Positions 1 to 7,172 of a DNA stretch of 64,000 bases are shown here, piece by piece. Origin of the DNA: JAJDTQ01 sp965204235 (lineage in GTDB: Bacteria; Desulfobacterota; Binatia; UBA9968; JAJDTQ01). The position numbers and the translations under genes were made by a program. The stretch's first letter is position 1, and each line of letters starts with the position of its first letter. The stretch is from NCBI GenBank assembly GCA_965204235.1, contig OZ241979.1, positions 3,472,001-3,536,000 on the forward strand, read 5' to 3'. Below the pieces are notes generated by a model, which was not told where the DNA came from, did no database searches, and worked only from the letters and a program-made list of their open reading frames with translations.

Positions 1-164
1 TCGCCCTCGGCATCGTCCTGGGACCCATCATGGAGCGGTACCTCGACATCAGCGTCAGCCGTTACGGCTGGTCCTGGTTGTGGCAGCGGCCCATCGTCGT
101 GGTCCTGATCGCGCTGACGCTGGCGACCCTCTTCTTCGCGGCGAGGTCCCGGGCGCGCAAGTAG
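1..164 (+). CDS. Tripartite tricarboxylate transporter TctA-type permease, C-terminal end (partial)
   Basis: Only the last 53 codons are inside the window, read in frame from base 3 to the TAG at 162-164. The peptide contains GPIMERYLDIS, which matches the conserved GPxME segment near the C-terminus of TctA, followed by a hydrophobic helix (VVVLIALTLATLFF) and a basic tail ending RSRARK. TctA is the large multi-span permease of TTT carboxylate importers that work with a periplasmic binding protein (TctC). The next gene, 18 bp downstream, is TctB-like, which supports the assignment. The start and most of the protein lie outside the window. Confidence 0.82.
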   Translation, partial: ALGIVLGPIMERYLDISVSRYGWSWLWQRPIVVVLIALTLATLFFAARSRARK

Positions 165-182
165 CGGCCCCGGAGGTTCACG

Positions 183-701
183 ATGGCGCGGCCACGCATC
201 CGCGAGCATTACGTCGAAAGCCTGTTCATACTCGTGCTGGCGGTGGTGTTCGCCGTCGGCGTGTTCATGGCCAGGGACTGGCCCTGGAAGACCGCCCTGT
301 TCCCCACGTTGATCGGGATCTCGGGCTGCATCATGGCCGCGGTCCTCTCGCTCTGGACGGGTTTGCGGGGAGGGGAGGCGAAGGCCCCCGAAGGACCCGC
401 GGGAGCCGCGGACATCTTCCTCGACGCGAGCCTCCGGGGCGGCGAGGCGTTGAAGCGGACGTTGATCATCTGCCTGTGGCTCGTGGGCATATTCGCCGGC
501 ACCTGGCTCCTGGGACAGATCTTTGCGCTGCCCCTGTTCGTCTTCCTCTACCTGAAGGCGGGTTCGGACGAAGGATGGCTCCTCTCCCTGGGGCTGACCG
601 CGGCGGTGGTGGTGTTCCTGTTCGGGGTGTTCGACCGGGTCATCCACGTTTCCTGGTACGAGGGGGAGTTTTTCCGCTACTTCGGCATCGAGTTGTTCTA
701 G
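183..701 (+). CDS. Tripartite tricarboxylate transporter TctB family protein
   Basis: This 172-aa membrane protein fits TctB, the small inner-membrane subunit of TTT secondary carboxylate importers. Hydrophobic segments occur near residues 13-31, 40-58, 96-112, 114-128 and 138-155, with a charged loop of about 30 residues between the second and third, the usual TctB layout. The ATG at 183 has a GGAGG 5-9 bases upstream and follows the TctA stop by 18 bp, so the two are co-transcribed. TctB proteins are weakly conserved; the call rests on length, topology and position. The TAG stop (699-701) coincides with the left end of a decayed insertion sequence, so the original downstream part of the operon may have been displaced. 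Confidence 0.8.
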   Translation: MARPRIREHYVESLFILVLAVVFAVGVFMARDWPWKTALFPTLIGISGCIMAAVLSLWTGLRGGEAKAPEGPAGAADIFLDASLRGGEALKRTLIICLWLVGIFAGTWLLGQIFALPLFVFLYLKAGSDEGWLLSLGLTAAVVVFLFGVFDRVIHVSWYEGEFFRYFGIELF

Positions 702-1100
702 GAGTTTGCGCCGCAGGGAATAGTGGGCAGGATAGAGGGGTAGGAAAGGCGGGGTTGGAGGGAGATGCCGACGAGATTTCGACCTTATGAGCCGGAGCAG
801 ATGCTGCTGCTGTCACCGGAGTTGCAGGAATGGCTGCCGGAAGGGCATTGGGCGCATCATGTGAGGGACTTGGTGGAGGGGCTGGGTTTGACGGCGTTTT
901 ATGCGCCGTATGAAGGGGACGGGCGGCGGAACGCGCCGTACCCACAAGGGGCCTCTCCTCGGACTCCTCGAACCCTCTCCCGTGCCCTGCGCGCCATTGC
1001 ACACTCCCCGGTCCCGGCACTCCTGCCCATCCTCCCATCCAATCCACTCCCCCATCTGTTCCCTCGTCCTGCAAAAAAACTTCCTGCGGCGCAGACTCCC
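701..1100 (+). mobile_element. Internally deleted IS1182-like insertion sequence
   Basis: The ends form an imperfect inverted repeat: GGAGTTTGCGCCGCAGGGAA at 701-720 and the reverse complement of 1081-1100 agree over about 20 bases with two mismatches and one gap. Inside is the first part of an IS1182/IS5-superfamily transposase and a short 3' segment, but the catalytic centre is missing. A full IS1182 element is about 1.6-1.9 kb, so roughly three quarters has been lost and this copy is non-autonomous. The family name rests on the N-terminal peptide only. Confidence 0.6.
765..947 (+). pseudogene. Truncated IS1182-type transposase N-terminus
   Basis: The ATG at 765 (GGAGGGAG just upstream) opens a peptide beginning MPTRFRPYEPEQMLLLSP and continuing through a WLPEGHWAHHV segment, the typical start of IS1182/IS5-superfamily transposases. 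Recognisable similarity stops after about 60 residues, near NAPYPQG, where the reading frame enters unrelated proline/serine-rich sequence. No DDE catalytic residues are present, so the gene is dead. The frame happens to stay open into the adjacent ISL3-like fragment, which gives a spurious longer open frame. Confidence 0.65.
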
Positions 1101-1112
1101 AGGGAGGGAAGG

Positions 1113-1297
1113 ATGCGAGACCGGGAGTTGTACGCGAGGCTACTGGGGATCGAGGCGCCGTGGCGAGTGGAGGGAGTGGAGTTGAAGCTGGAGGAGGGGG
1201 AGGTGGTGGTACAGGTGGGTCACGGGGGAGGGGAGTTGAGTTGCCCGGAGTGTGGGCGTGGGGGGAGCCGGTACGACACGCGGCAGCGGCGGTGCGG
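1113..1297 (+). pseudogene. Truncated ISL3-family transposase N-terminus
   Basis: From the ATG at 1113, preceded by GGGAGGGAAGG, the peptide starts MRDRELYARLLGIEAPW and contains a CPECG zinc-finger segment followed by RYDTRQRR. This is the N-terminal zinc-binding region of ISL3-family transposases. The frame loses similarity at about 1297, some 10 bases before the stop codon of the convergent enoyl-CoA hydratase gene, so at least 300 residues including the DDE domain are gone. It is a remnant butted against the IS1182-like remnant. Confidence 0.68.
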
Positions 1298-1306
1298 TTC
1301 CGGCCC

Positions 1307-2143
1307 CTACGATTTCTTCGCGTCCGGCTTCTCGTAGGCCGCGTTGCCGCCGCCCTTCTGGGATTGCAGGTAGCCTTCCACGTCGTTCAGGGGGTTGGTA
1401 TAGACGCGCATGCGGTGGGATATGATCTCGTCCACCAGCAGCCCGCGGTGGTTGTCCAGGTCCATGGCCGTGTAGGCGGCGATCTTGGCGTGCTCCAGGG
1501 TCACCGGGTGGCGGCTGGCGATGGTGGCGGCGAAGTCCCGGACGAAGGGGATCAGGTCCTTCTCCGGCACCGTCCTGGACACCAGACCGAGTCGCTCGGC
1601 CTCGGCCCCGGCGATGTTCTCCCCGGTGAGCTGGATGTAGAACGCCTTCTTGAAGGGGATGCCGCTGCGGAAGAGGGTGGGCGTGGCGGTGGCGCCGTAG
1701 CTCCCGCGGATGATCTCCGGCATGCCGAACTGGGCGGTGTCCGCGGCGATGGCCAGGTCATGGCCGTTCACCAGCACCAGCCCGCCCCCCAGGGCCCAGC
1801 CGTTGACCGCGGCCACCGTGACCTGTGGGCACTGGCGCAACAGCGTGACGATCTCCCGCGCCGAGCCGCCTTCGTGGAGCCGCCGCCTGCCCTGCCAAGC
1901 CGTCCGCAGGTCGTACAGGTCCAGCCCCGAGCTGTAGGCGTTCCCTGCTCCGGTGGTGACGATGCAGCGGATACGGTCGTTGGCGGCCAGGGCCTTGAGA
2001 CTGTCGGCCAACTCGCGCAGCAGCTTCCGGCTCAGGGCGTTCTTTCGCTCCGGGCGGTTGAGGGTGATCCACGCGATACCCTGCTCCTCGGAGATCTCTT
2101 CGACGATGCATTCCTTGTCCGACACGGGGATCCTCCCATCCAT
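1307..2143 (-). CDS. Enoyl-CoA hydratase/isomerase (crotonase) family protein
   Basis: The 278-aa product has the crotonase fold signatures. The oxyanion-hole segments are YSSGLDL (near residue 70) and NGWALGGG (near 115-121). AQFGMPEI places a Glu at about 143, equivalent to Glu144 of rat hydratase, while the second catalytic Glu (Glu164 there) appears replaced, so isomerase, dehalogenase or hydrolase chemistry is possible. I chose the ATG at 2143 over 2164: it has AGAGG 8-9 bases upstream, and the seven extra codons lie inside a dispersed repeat. It is probably an acyl-CoA catabolic enzyme; the substrate cannot be told from sequence. Convergent with the IS remnants, and followed upstream by a dehydrogenase gene on the same strand. 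Confidence 0.85.
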   Translation of the reverse strand: MDGRIPVSDKECIVEEISEEQGIAWITLNRPERKNALSRKLLRELADSLKALAANDRIRCIVTTGAGNAYSSGLDLYDLRTAWQGRRRLHEGGSAREIVTLLRQCPQVTVAAVNGWALGGGLVLVNGHDLAIAADTAQFGMPEIIRGSYGATATPTLFRSGIPFKKAFYIQLTGENIAGAEAERLGLVSRTVPEKDLIPFVRDFAATIASRHPVTLEHAKIAAYTAMDLDNHRGLLVDEIISHRMRVYTNPLNDVEGYLQSQKGGGNAAYEKPDAKKS

Positions 2144-2147
2144 GTTC

Positions 2148-2271
2148 GGGAACCTCTGATCCATTCTGGTTCGAGGCGCCTCTCCCTATGGGAAAGCGCG
2201 TCCTTCGACTTCGCTACGCTACGCTCAGGATGAACGGGACAATCGTTCAGAGTTCAATCATTCAGAGTTTC
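2148..2271 (-). repeat. MITE-like dispersed repeat, copy A
   Basis: On the minus strand this copy begins GGAAACTCTGA, passes through a core resembling CATCCTGAGCGTAGC and GAAGTCGAAGGACGCG, and ends TCAGAGGTTCC; the two ends are inverted repeats matching at 10 of 11 positions. It lies immediately 5' of the enoyl-CoA hydratase gene and supplies that gene's Shine-Dalgarno-like AGAGG. No clear target duplication is visible. Other copies are at 25930, 32208, 59668, 62120 and 62984. Confidence 0.75.
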
Positions 2272-2336
2272 CTCCGGTCCCCGCCGGGGGGCCGCGGTCG
2301 ATGCGGCGCGGGTGAAGCGAAGCTCCGGCGCCGCGG

Positions 2337-3362
2337 TCAAGGGGCGGTGAACCGTTCCCGCCATGCGTCCACGCACGCGGGGTTCACCACGGTCTCGGGT
2401 GCTTGGCCCGCCAGCGCCGCGAGGATGCTCCGGGCCGCCATGCGCTCGCCCGCAACCTGGGACTGGGGGTTGGTGCCGATGATGTGCGGGGTCATGATCA
2501 GCCGCTCGGGGTCCACCTCGCGGAGAGGGTCCGACATGGGCAGCGGCTCTTCCTCGAAGACGTCCAGGGCGGCGCCGGCGATGACCCCGTCGTTCAGGGC
2601 CCGGACCAGGTCCTCCTGCCGGATCACGCCGCCCCGTGACGTGTTCACCAGGTAGGCGGTGGGCTTCATCTTCCGGAGTTCGGTCATGGTGACGAGGCGG
2701 CGCGTCTCTTCGGTCAGGGGCACGTGGAAGGTCACGAGGTCGGACTCCCGGAGCACCGTGTCCAGCGACGCCAGTTCCACGCCCAGGGACTGCACGGACT
2801 CTTGGGTGACGTAGGGGTCGCAGCCCATGAGCCGCATCTCCCAGGGCCCCAACCGCTTGGCGGTCTCCCTGCCCACCCGTCCCAGGCCGACGATGCCGAC
2901 GGTGCGTCCCGCCATGAGGCTGCCGCGGTGCTCGTTCCGTTTCCAGCGGCCCTCGCGCAGGAGTTGCTGGTTGTGCGCCAGCCGTTTGAAGAGCATGGAG
3001 ATGAGCCCGACGGTGGCCTCCGCCACGCCGGTGAAGTTCTCCCGGGCCGGGCTGTTGCATACCAGGATGCCGAGCTCGGTGGCGGCGTCCACGTCGATGG
3101 TCTCGTAGCCGATGGCGGCCTTGACCACCGCCCGCAGCTTTGGGCACCGGGCCAGCACCGGGCGGGTGAAGAGGTCCCGCTGGGCCGCCCACAGGGCGCC
3201 GCTGTCGCCGATGAGCTCCACCAACTCGTCTTCCGTGTAGCGGTGCCTGGGGAACTCGTCCTGGTCCATCCCCAGCACGAGCTCACAGCCCGCTTCCTCC
3301 AGCATGTCCCGCCCCACCGAAAGCTTGTGCGGCGCCGGGATGCACACCTTGTTGCTTTGCAT
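2337..3362 (-). CDS. D-isomer-specific 2-hydroxyacid dehydrogenase (phosphoglycerate dehydrogenase-like)
   Basis: The 341-aa protein has the full two-domain D-2-hydroxyacid dehydrogenase pattern. The NAD-binding motif GLGRVG is at residues 159-164 inside GRTVGIVGLG, and the catalytic triad is visible as Arg243 (NTSRGG), Glu272 (DVFEEEP) and His293 (TPHI). It should reduce a 2-keto acid or oxidise a D-2-hydroxy acid with NAD(P). It lacks the C-terminal ACT/regulatory domain of true SerA, so serine biosynthesis is not implied. It is divergent from the enolase-superfamily gene, with about 110 bp between the two starts, consistent with shared regulation of a hydroxy-acid catabolic set. Confidence 0.88.
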   Translation of the reverse strand: MQSNKVCIPAPHKLSVGRDMLEEAGCELVLGMDQDEFPRHRYTEDELVELIGDSGALWAAQRDLFTRPVLARCPKLRAVVKAAIGYETIDVDAATELGILVCNSPARENFTGVAEATVGLISMLFKRLAHNQQLLREGRWKRNEHRGSLMAGRTVGIVGLGRVGRETAKRLGPWEMRLMGCDPYVTQESVQSLGVELASLDTVLRESDLVTFHVPLTEETRRLVTMTELRKMKPTAYLVNTSRGGVIRQEDLVRALNDGVIAGAALDVFEEEPLPMSDPLREVDPERLIMTPHIIGTNPQSQVAGERMAARSILAALAGQAPETVVNPACVDAWRERFTAP

Positions 3363-3473
3363 GGCGACTCCAAATGTGGCTCAATGACGTGTGTCGGGCG
3401 GCGTCCGAAGGGAATCTACTTCCGCCCGAGCGGGGGTGTCAAGGATCGGGCAGGGTCGCCCGCGGGGACTCGG

Positions 3474-4631
3474 ATGAAGATCACGGACGTGAGGACCCTG
3501 AGGTTGCGCGCGCCGCTGACCGTCCACGGTCAGGTACGGAGCCGGACCGGTGTGCGTACCCATCGCTACGCGTTGCTGGTGGAGGTCCATACCGATGAGG
3601 GAGTCACGGGCGTGGGTTCGTGCTCGGGCAACGGCGTCGTCCTGGAGACCATCGTCGCCCGGGTGCTGAAGCCCCTGCTCGTGGGCATGGACCCGCTAGC
3701 CATCGACGAGGTCTGGCGCAAAGGCTATTTCGGCGCCGGCGTCCGCGCCTTCGGCTCCAGAGGGGTCGGGGTGGTGGCCCTCAGCGGCGTGGACCTGGCC
3801 CTGTGGGACATCTTGGGCAAGGTGGAGCGAGCGCCGCTGTATGATCTGCTGGGGGGCAAGCGCCGGGACCGGGTCGAGGTCTATGCCACCGCGCTGTACC
3901 CCGAAGAGACCGCGGCAGCGGTGAAGAAGGCCGAGACCCTGGCCCGACAGGGCTTCCACGGCATCAAGATCAAGGTGGGGTTCGACCTGGCCCGGGACAT
4001 CGAGAGGGTGACTGCGGTGAGGTCGGCCCTGGGCGCCGACTTCCCGCTCATGACCGACGCCAACATGGGGTATGAGCTGGACGCGGCCCTGGCGGCCGCG
4101 TCTGCCTTCGAGAAGCTTGGCGTGGGTTGGCTGGAAGAGCCATTGTTCATGGAGGACGTGGCCGGCCACGCGCAACTGAAGGCCCGTACGGGAGTGCCCG
4201 TGGCCCTGGGTGAGAACCTCCATACCCGTTTCGCGTTCGAATCCTTCATGGCGTGGGACGCGGTGGACGTCCTGCAGCCTGACGTGGCCCGGGCCGGCGG
4301 CGTCAGCGAGGTGCGCGCCATTGCCGCGGCCGCGGCCCAACGGGGCCTTCCGCTCTCGCTCCACACCTATGGAGACGGCGTTGCTCTGGCCGCGAGCCTG
4401 CACTTGGCCGCGGCCCTGGACAACATCGCGGTGATGGAGTTCGATTACAACGAGAACCCGCTCCGGAGCCGCCTGCTCAGGGAGCGACTGGATCCGGACA
4501 ACGGCTTCATGCGCCCTCCCGACGCTCCGGGGCTGGGGGTTACCCTCGACCCCGAGACCGTCGAGGATTATCGTTTCGAAGGCGAGGCCGACCTTGCACA
4601 GTGGGAGCGGCCGTTGCGCGGCGTGGGATGA
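3474..4631 (+). CDS. Mandelate racemase/muconate lactonizing enzyme family protein
   Basis: The open frame extends far upstream, but the protein starts at the ATG at 3474 (MKITDVRTLRLRAP), giving 385 aa. It belongs to the enolase superfamily: the KxK motif (Lys165 and Lys167 in GIKIKVGF), metal ligands Asp195 (TDAN), Glu221 (EEP) and Glu247 (GEN), and His297 (LSLHTYG) are all present. These enzymes abstract the proton alpha to a carboxylate, acting as racemases, dehydratases or cycloisomerases. With a carboxylate transporter, 2-hydroxyacid dehydrogenase and amidase nearby, an acid-sugar dehydratase or hydroxy-acid racemase role is plausible, but the substrate is unknown. Confidence 0.88.
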   Translation: MKITDVRTLRLRAPLTVHGQVRSRTGVRTHRYALLVEVHTDEGVTGVGSCSGNGVVLETIVARVLKPLLVGMDPLAIDEVWRKGYFGAGVRAFGSRGVGVVALSGVDLALWDILGKVERAPLYDLLGGKRRDRVEVYATALYPEETAAAVKKAETLARQGFHGIKIKVGFDLARDIERVTAVRSALGADFPLMTDANMGYELDAALAAASAFEKLGVGWLEEPLFMEDVAGHAQLKARTGVPVALGENLHTRFAFESFMAWDAVDVLQPDVARAGGVSEVRAIAAAAAQRGLPLSLHTYGDGVALAASLHLAAALDNIAVMEFDYNENPLRSRLLRERLDPDNGFMRPPDAPGLGVTLDPETVEDYRFEGEADLAQWERPLRGVG

Positions 4632-4688
4632 CGCCGGAGGTCTCTGAAGGACGGCGACGGCTCGGAGGACGCCACGGGGAGAAGACTC

Positions 4689-5552
4689 ATGACGACGACG
4701 CGCGAAGTACGGATTGGCTGTGTCCAGACGCCGCCGGTGGCGACTTTCGACGAGGCCATCGAGGCAGCCTGCCGTTTGGCCGGTGACGCGGCGGCGGCCG
4801 GCGCCGAGTTGGTGTGCCTCCCCGAGTACTGCGGCGGCCTCATGAGCGACCACGGCCTGCTTCGGCCTCCGTCGGCCCCGGAGGCGCGCCACCCCGTGCT
4901 GGAGGCGTTGCGCGGCTTCGCCCGCGGCGCCGGCGTGTGGACGCTCATCGGCTCCCTGGCGGTGGATGGACCGGGAGACCGGCTCATCAACCGCGGCTAC
5001 GTGGTGGATCCCGAAGGGGAGATCCGCGCCCGCTACGACAAGATCCACCTGTTCGACGTGGACCTGTCCGAGACCGAGCGCTACCGGGAATCCGAGGTGG
5101 TCGATCCCGGTGAGCAGGCGGTGTTGGCGCCCACGCCCTGGGGCTGCCTCGGCATGACCACGTGCTACGACCTGCGCTTTCCCCATCTCTATCGCGCCTT
5201 GGCCCAGGCCGGCGCGGAGATCCTGGCGGTGCCGGCAGCCTTCATGAAGGTCACGGGCCAAGCCCATTGGCGCGTGTTGAACCGCGCCCGGGCCATCGAG
5301 AACGGCGCCGTGGTGGCGGCGCCCTGCGCGGTGGGCCCGGTGCCCGGCGGCGGCGAGGTTTACGGCCACTCGCTCATCGTCTCGCCCTGGGGGGAGGTGC
5401 TCGCAGAGGGAGGCGAGGATGTGGGCGCCATCGTCGCCTCCGTGGACATGGAGAGCGTCGCAAGCGTGCGCAAGCGCGTCCCGAGCCTCCGGCACGACCG
5501 ACGGTTCGCTTCCCCGGATCGACCCGAGCCCGGGCGCCGCGCCGTCGCATGA
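4689..5552 (+). CDS. Carbon-nitrogen hydrolase (nitrilase superfamily amidase)
   Basis: The 287-aa protein carries the Glu-Lys-Cys triad of the nitrilase superfamily: Glu46 in LPEYCGG, Lys118 in YDKIHLF and Cys159 in TTCYDLRFP. The last two are typical of the NIT1/NIT2 omega-amidase branch, which hydrolyses small omega-amides such as alpha-ketoglutaramate or deaminated glutathione. It begins about 57 bp after the enolase-superfamily gene on the same strand and is probably co-transcribed with it. Full length for the family, no truncation. Confidence 0.88.
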   Translation: MTTTREVRIGCVQTPPVATFDEAIEAACRLAGDAAAAGAELVCLPEYCGGLMSDHGLLRPPSAPEARHPVLEALRGFARGAGVWTLIGSLAVDGPGDRLINRGYVVDPEGEIRARYDKIHLFDVDLSETERYRESEVVDPGEQAVLAPTPWGCLGMTTCYDLRFPHLYRALAQAGAEILAVPAAFMKVTGQAHWRVLNRARAIENGAVVAAPCAVGPVPGGGEVYGHSLIVSPWGEVLAEGGEDVGAIVASVDMESVASVRKRVPSLRHDRRFASPDRPEPGRRAVA

Positions 5553-5610
5553 CCTCGGTCCGTCATCCCGGCCTTCCGATGCTCCCTTGCGGGTCAGGAG
5601 GTGGAGTTGC

Positions 5611-6099
5611 GTGAAGGAGTTGATCCTCGTGCGGCACGCCAAATCGAGTTGGAAGGACGCTGCCCTGAGCGACCGTGACCGGCCCCTCGACGAACGGGGG
5701 AAGCGGGATGCGCCCGATATGGGCTCTCGGCTTGCGCGGCGCGGGTACCGGCCCCACCGGATCGTGTCGAGCCCTGCGGTACGGGCGCTGGAGACGGCGC
5801 GGATCATCGCCGGGAAGCTCGGTTACGCGCGCCGGAGCATCGCGGTGGAAGAGCGCCTCTACGGCGCCGGCGTCGCCGACCTGCTCCACGTGATCCGCGG
5901 AGTGGAAGAGTCGGCGGCGACGTTGATGCTGTTCGGCCACAACCCCGGGTTGACCGAGCTCGCCAACCACCTGGGACCGCGGCCGATCCCCAACCTGCCC
6001 ACCTGCGGCGTGCTGCACCTCGGGTTCGACACGGACGCCTGGTCCGCGGTGGGGTACGCCCGCGGCGCCGAGGCGCTGTTCGACTTTCCCAAGCGCTAG
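5611..6099 (+). CDS. SixA-like phosphohistidine phosphatase (histidine phosphatase family)
   Basis: The start is the GTG at 5611, preceded by a full AGGAGG at a spacing of 8-9, giving 162 aa; the open frame continuing upstream is not coding. The RHA motif with the nucleophilic histidine is at residues 8-10 (LVRHAKSSW), a second basic residue is Arg58 (SSPAVRALETA), and the second histidine is His110 (LFGHNPG). Short proteins of this kind are related to SixA, which dephosphorylates histidine on phosphorelay or PTS proteins. The next gene is about 140 bp away, so it is probably transcribed alone or with the amidase. Confidence 0.87.
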   Translation: MKELILVRHAKSSWKDAALSDRDRPLDERGKRDAPDMGSRLARRGYRPHRIVSSPAVRALETARIIAGKLGYARRSIAVEERLYGAGVADLLHVIRGVEESAATLMLFGHNPGLTELANHLGPRPIPNLPTCGVLHLGFDTDAWSAVGYARGAEALFDFPKR

Positions 6100-6102
6100 A
6101 AG

Positions 6103-6126
6103 CTTCGCTACGCTCGGGACGAACGA
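6103..6126 (-). repeat. Fragment of the dispersed repeat
   Basis: Immediately after the phosphatase stop codon, the sequence CTTCGCTACGCTCGGGACGAAC matches part of the core of the dispersed element, read on the minus strand. Neither terminal inverted repeat is present, so this is a decayed fragment rather than a whole copy. Confidence 0.5.
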
Positions 6127-6239
6127 AGGCAATTACAAGCCGATTCGCCCCCTGCCGCGGGATCTGCTAAAATCTTGGGTCTCGCTCGGAGAGTCCATCT
6201 CCGGGAATCCATGTACGGTGCGGGCCGGGAGGGCGAAGC

Positions 6240-7172
6240 TTGATCGAGGTAGAGGGTCTCACCCGAAAGTACGGTGACCTGACCGCGGTGGACCACGTCT
6301 CCTTTTCCATTCGCAAGGGGGAGGTGGTGGGTCTTCTGGGGCACAACGGCGCCGGAAAGACCACCGTCATGCGCCTGCTTACCGGGTACATGGAGCCCAC
6401 CGCGGGGTCCATCTCCATCGACGGCATGGCGGTCTCCGAAGCGCGGCTGCGCATCCAGCGCAAACTCGGCTACCTGTCCGAGAACGTGCCGCTCTATCCG
6501 GACATGTCGGTGATGCGCTACCTGGAGTACGTCGCCGACCTGCGCGGGGTCCCGGACGGCCATCGGGCCGCGGTGTTCAGGCGGGTGCTGGAGCGGACGT
6601 GGTTGACCGACCGGGCCCTGGACCCGGTGGGCACGCTCTCGAAGGGCTACAGGCAGAGGCTGGGGGTGGCCCAGGCCATCTTGCACGAGCCGGAGATCCT
6701 GATCCTCGACGAGCCCACCAACGGCCTGGACCCTTCGCAGATCTTCCAGATGCGGTCGCTGGTGAGGGACCTGAGCCGGAGCGCCACCATCATCGTCTCC
6801 ACGCACATCCTCCAGGAGGTGGAGGCGGTCTGCGAACGGGTCATCATCATGGCCCAGGGACGCATCGCGCTGGACGCCCGGCTGAGCGAGCTGCAGCAGT
6901 CCAACCGGCTGGCGGTGGGCCTCGGGAATCCGTCCGACGACGCGGCCGACCGGCTCGGGGAGATCCCGGGGGTGGTCCGGGTCACCGTCGCGGACGGGCC
7001 GCGCCGCGGGAGTTACGGCCTCGAACTCGACGCCCCCGCGGATGCGGTGGCGCCCGTCGTTGCCCGGGCCGCGGTGGAACGGGGCTGGGATCTCCATCGC
7101 ATGAGCGAGGAGGCGCGCACCCTGGAGACGGTGTTCCGTGAAGTGGGGGAGCAGGGCGGCCATGTCCGGTAG
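6240..7172 (+). CDS. ABC transporter ATP-binding protein, GldA/NatA-like
   Basis: The 310-aa ATPase has Walker A GHNGAGKTT (residues 34-42), signature LSKGY (133-137), Walker B ILILDE (153-158) and an H-loop His at about 190 (STHILQ). It initiates at a TTG at 6240 with GGGAGGG 6-12 bases upstream; the nearby ATG at 6211 is out of frame. The C-terminal 80 residues are an extra regulatory-type domain seen in GldA-like ATPases. Its stop codon overlaps the start of the next gene (permease/GldG fusion), so the pair is translationally coupled and forms one ABC-2 type exporter of unknown substrate. Confidence 0.92.
   Translation: MIEVEGLTRKYGDLTAVDHVSFSIRKGEVVGLLGHNGAGKTTVMRLLTGYMEPTAGSISIDGMAVSEARLRIQRKLGYLSENVPLYPDMSVMRYLEYVADLRGVPDGHRAAVFRRVLERTWLTDRALDPVGTLSKGYRQRLGVAQAILHEPEILILDEPTNGLDPSQIFQMRSLVRDLSRSATIIVSTHILQEVEAVCERVIIMAQGRIALDARLSELQQSNRLAVGLGNPSDDAADRLGEIPGVVRVTVADGPRRGSYGLELDAPADAVAPVVARAAVERGWDLHRMSEEARTLETVFREVGEQGGHVR

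Noticed and set aside
765..1337. Single 190-aa hybrid protein
   Set aside because: It is a chance in-frame joining of two unrelated transposase N-termini with a spacer between them.
2724..3473. N-terminal 250 codons in frame with the enolase-superfamily gene
   Set aside because: They are antisense to the 2-hydroxyacid dehydrogenase; family alignment starts at the Met at 3474.
3696..5807. Minus-strand open frame of 703 codons
   Set aside because: Antisense of the enolase-superfamily and nitrilase genes, whose catalytic residues are all present.
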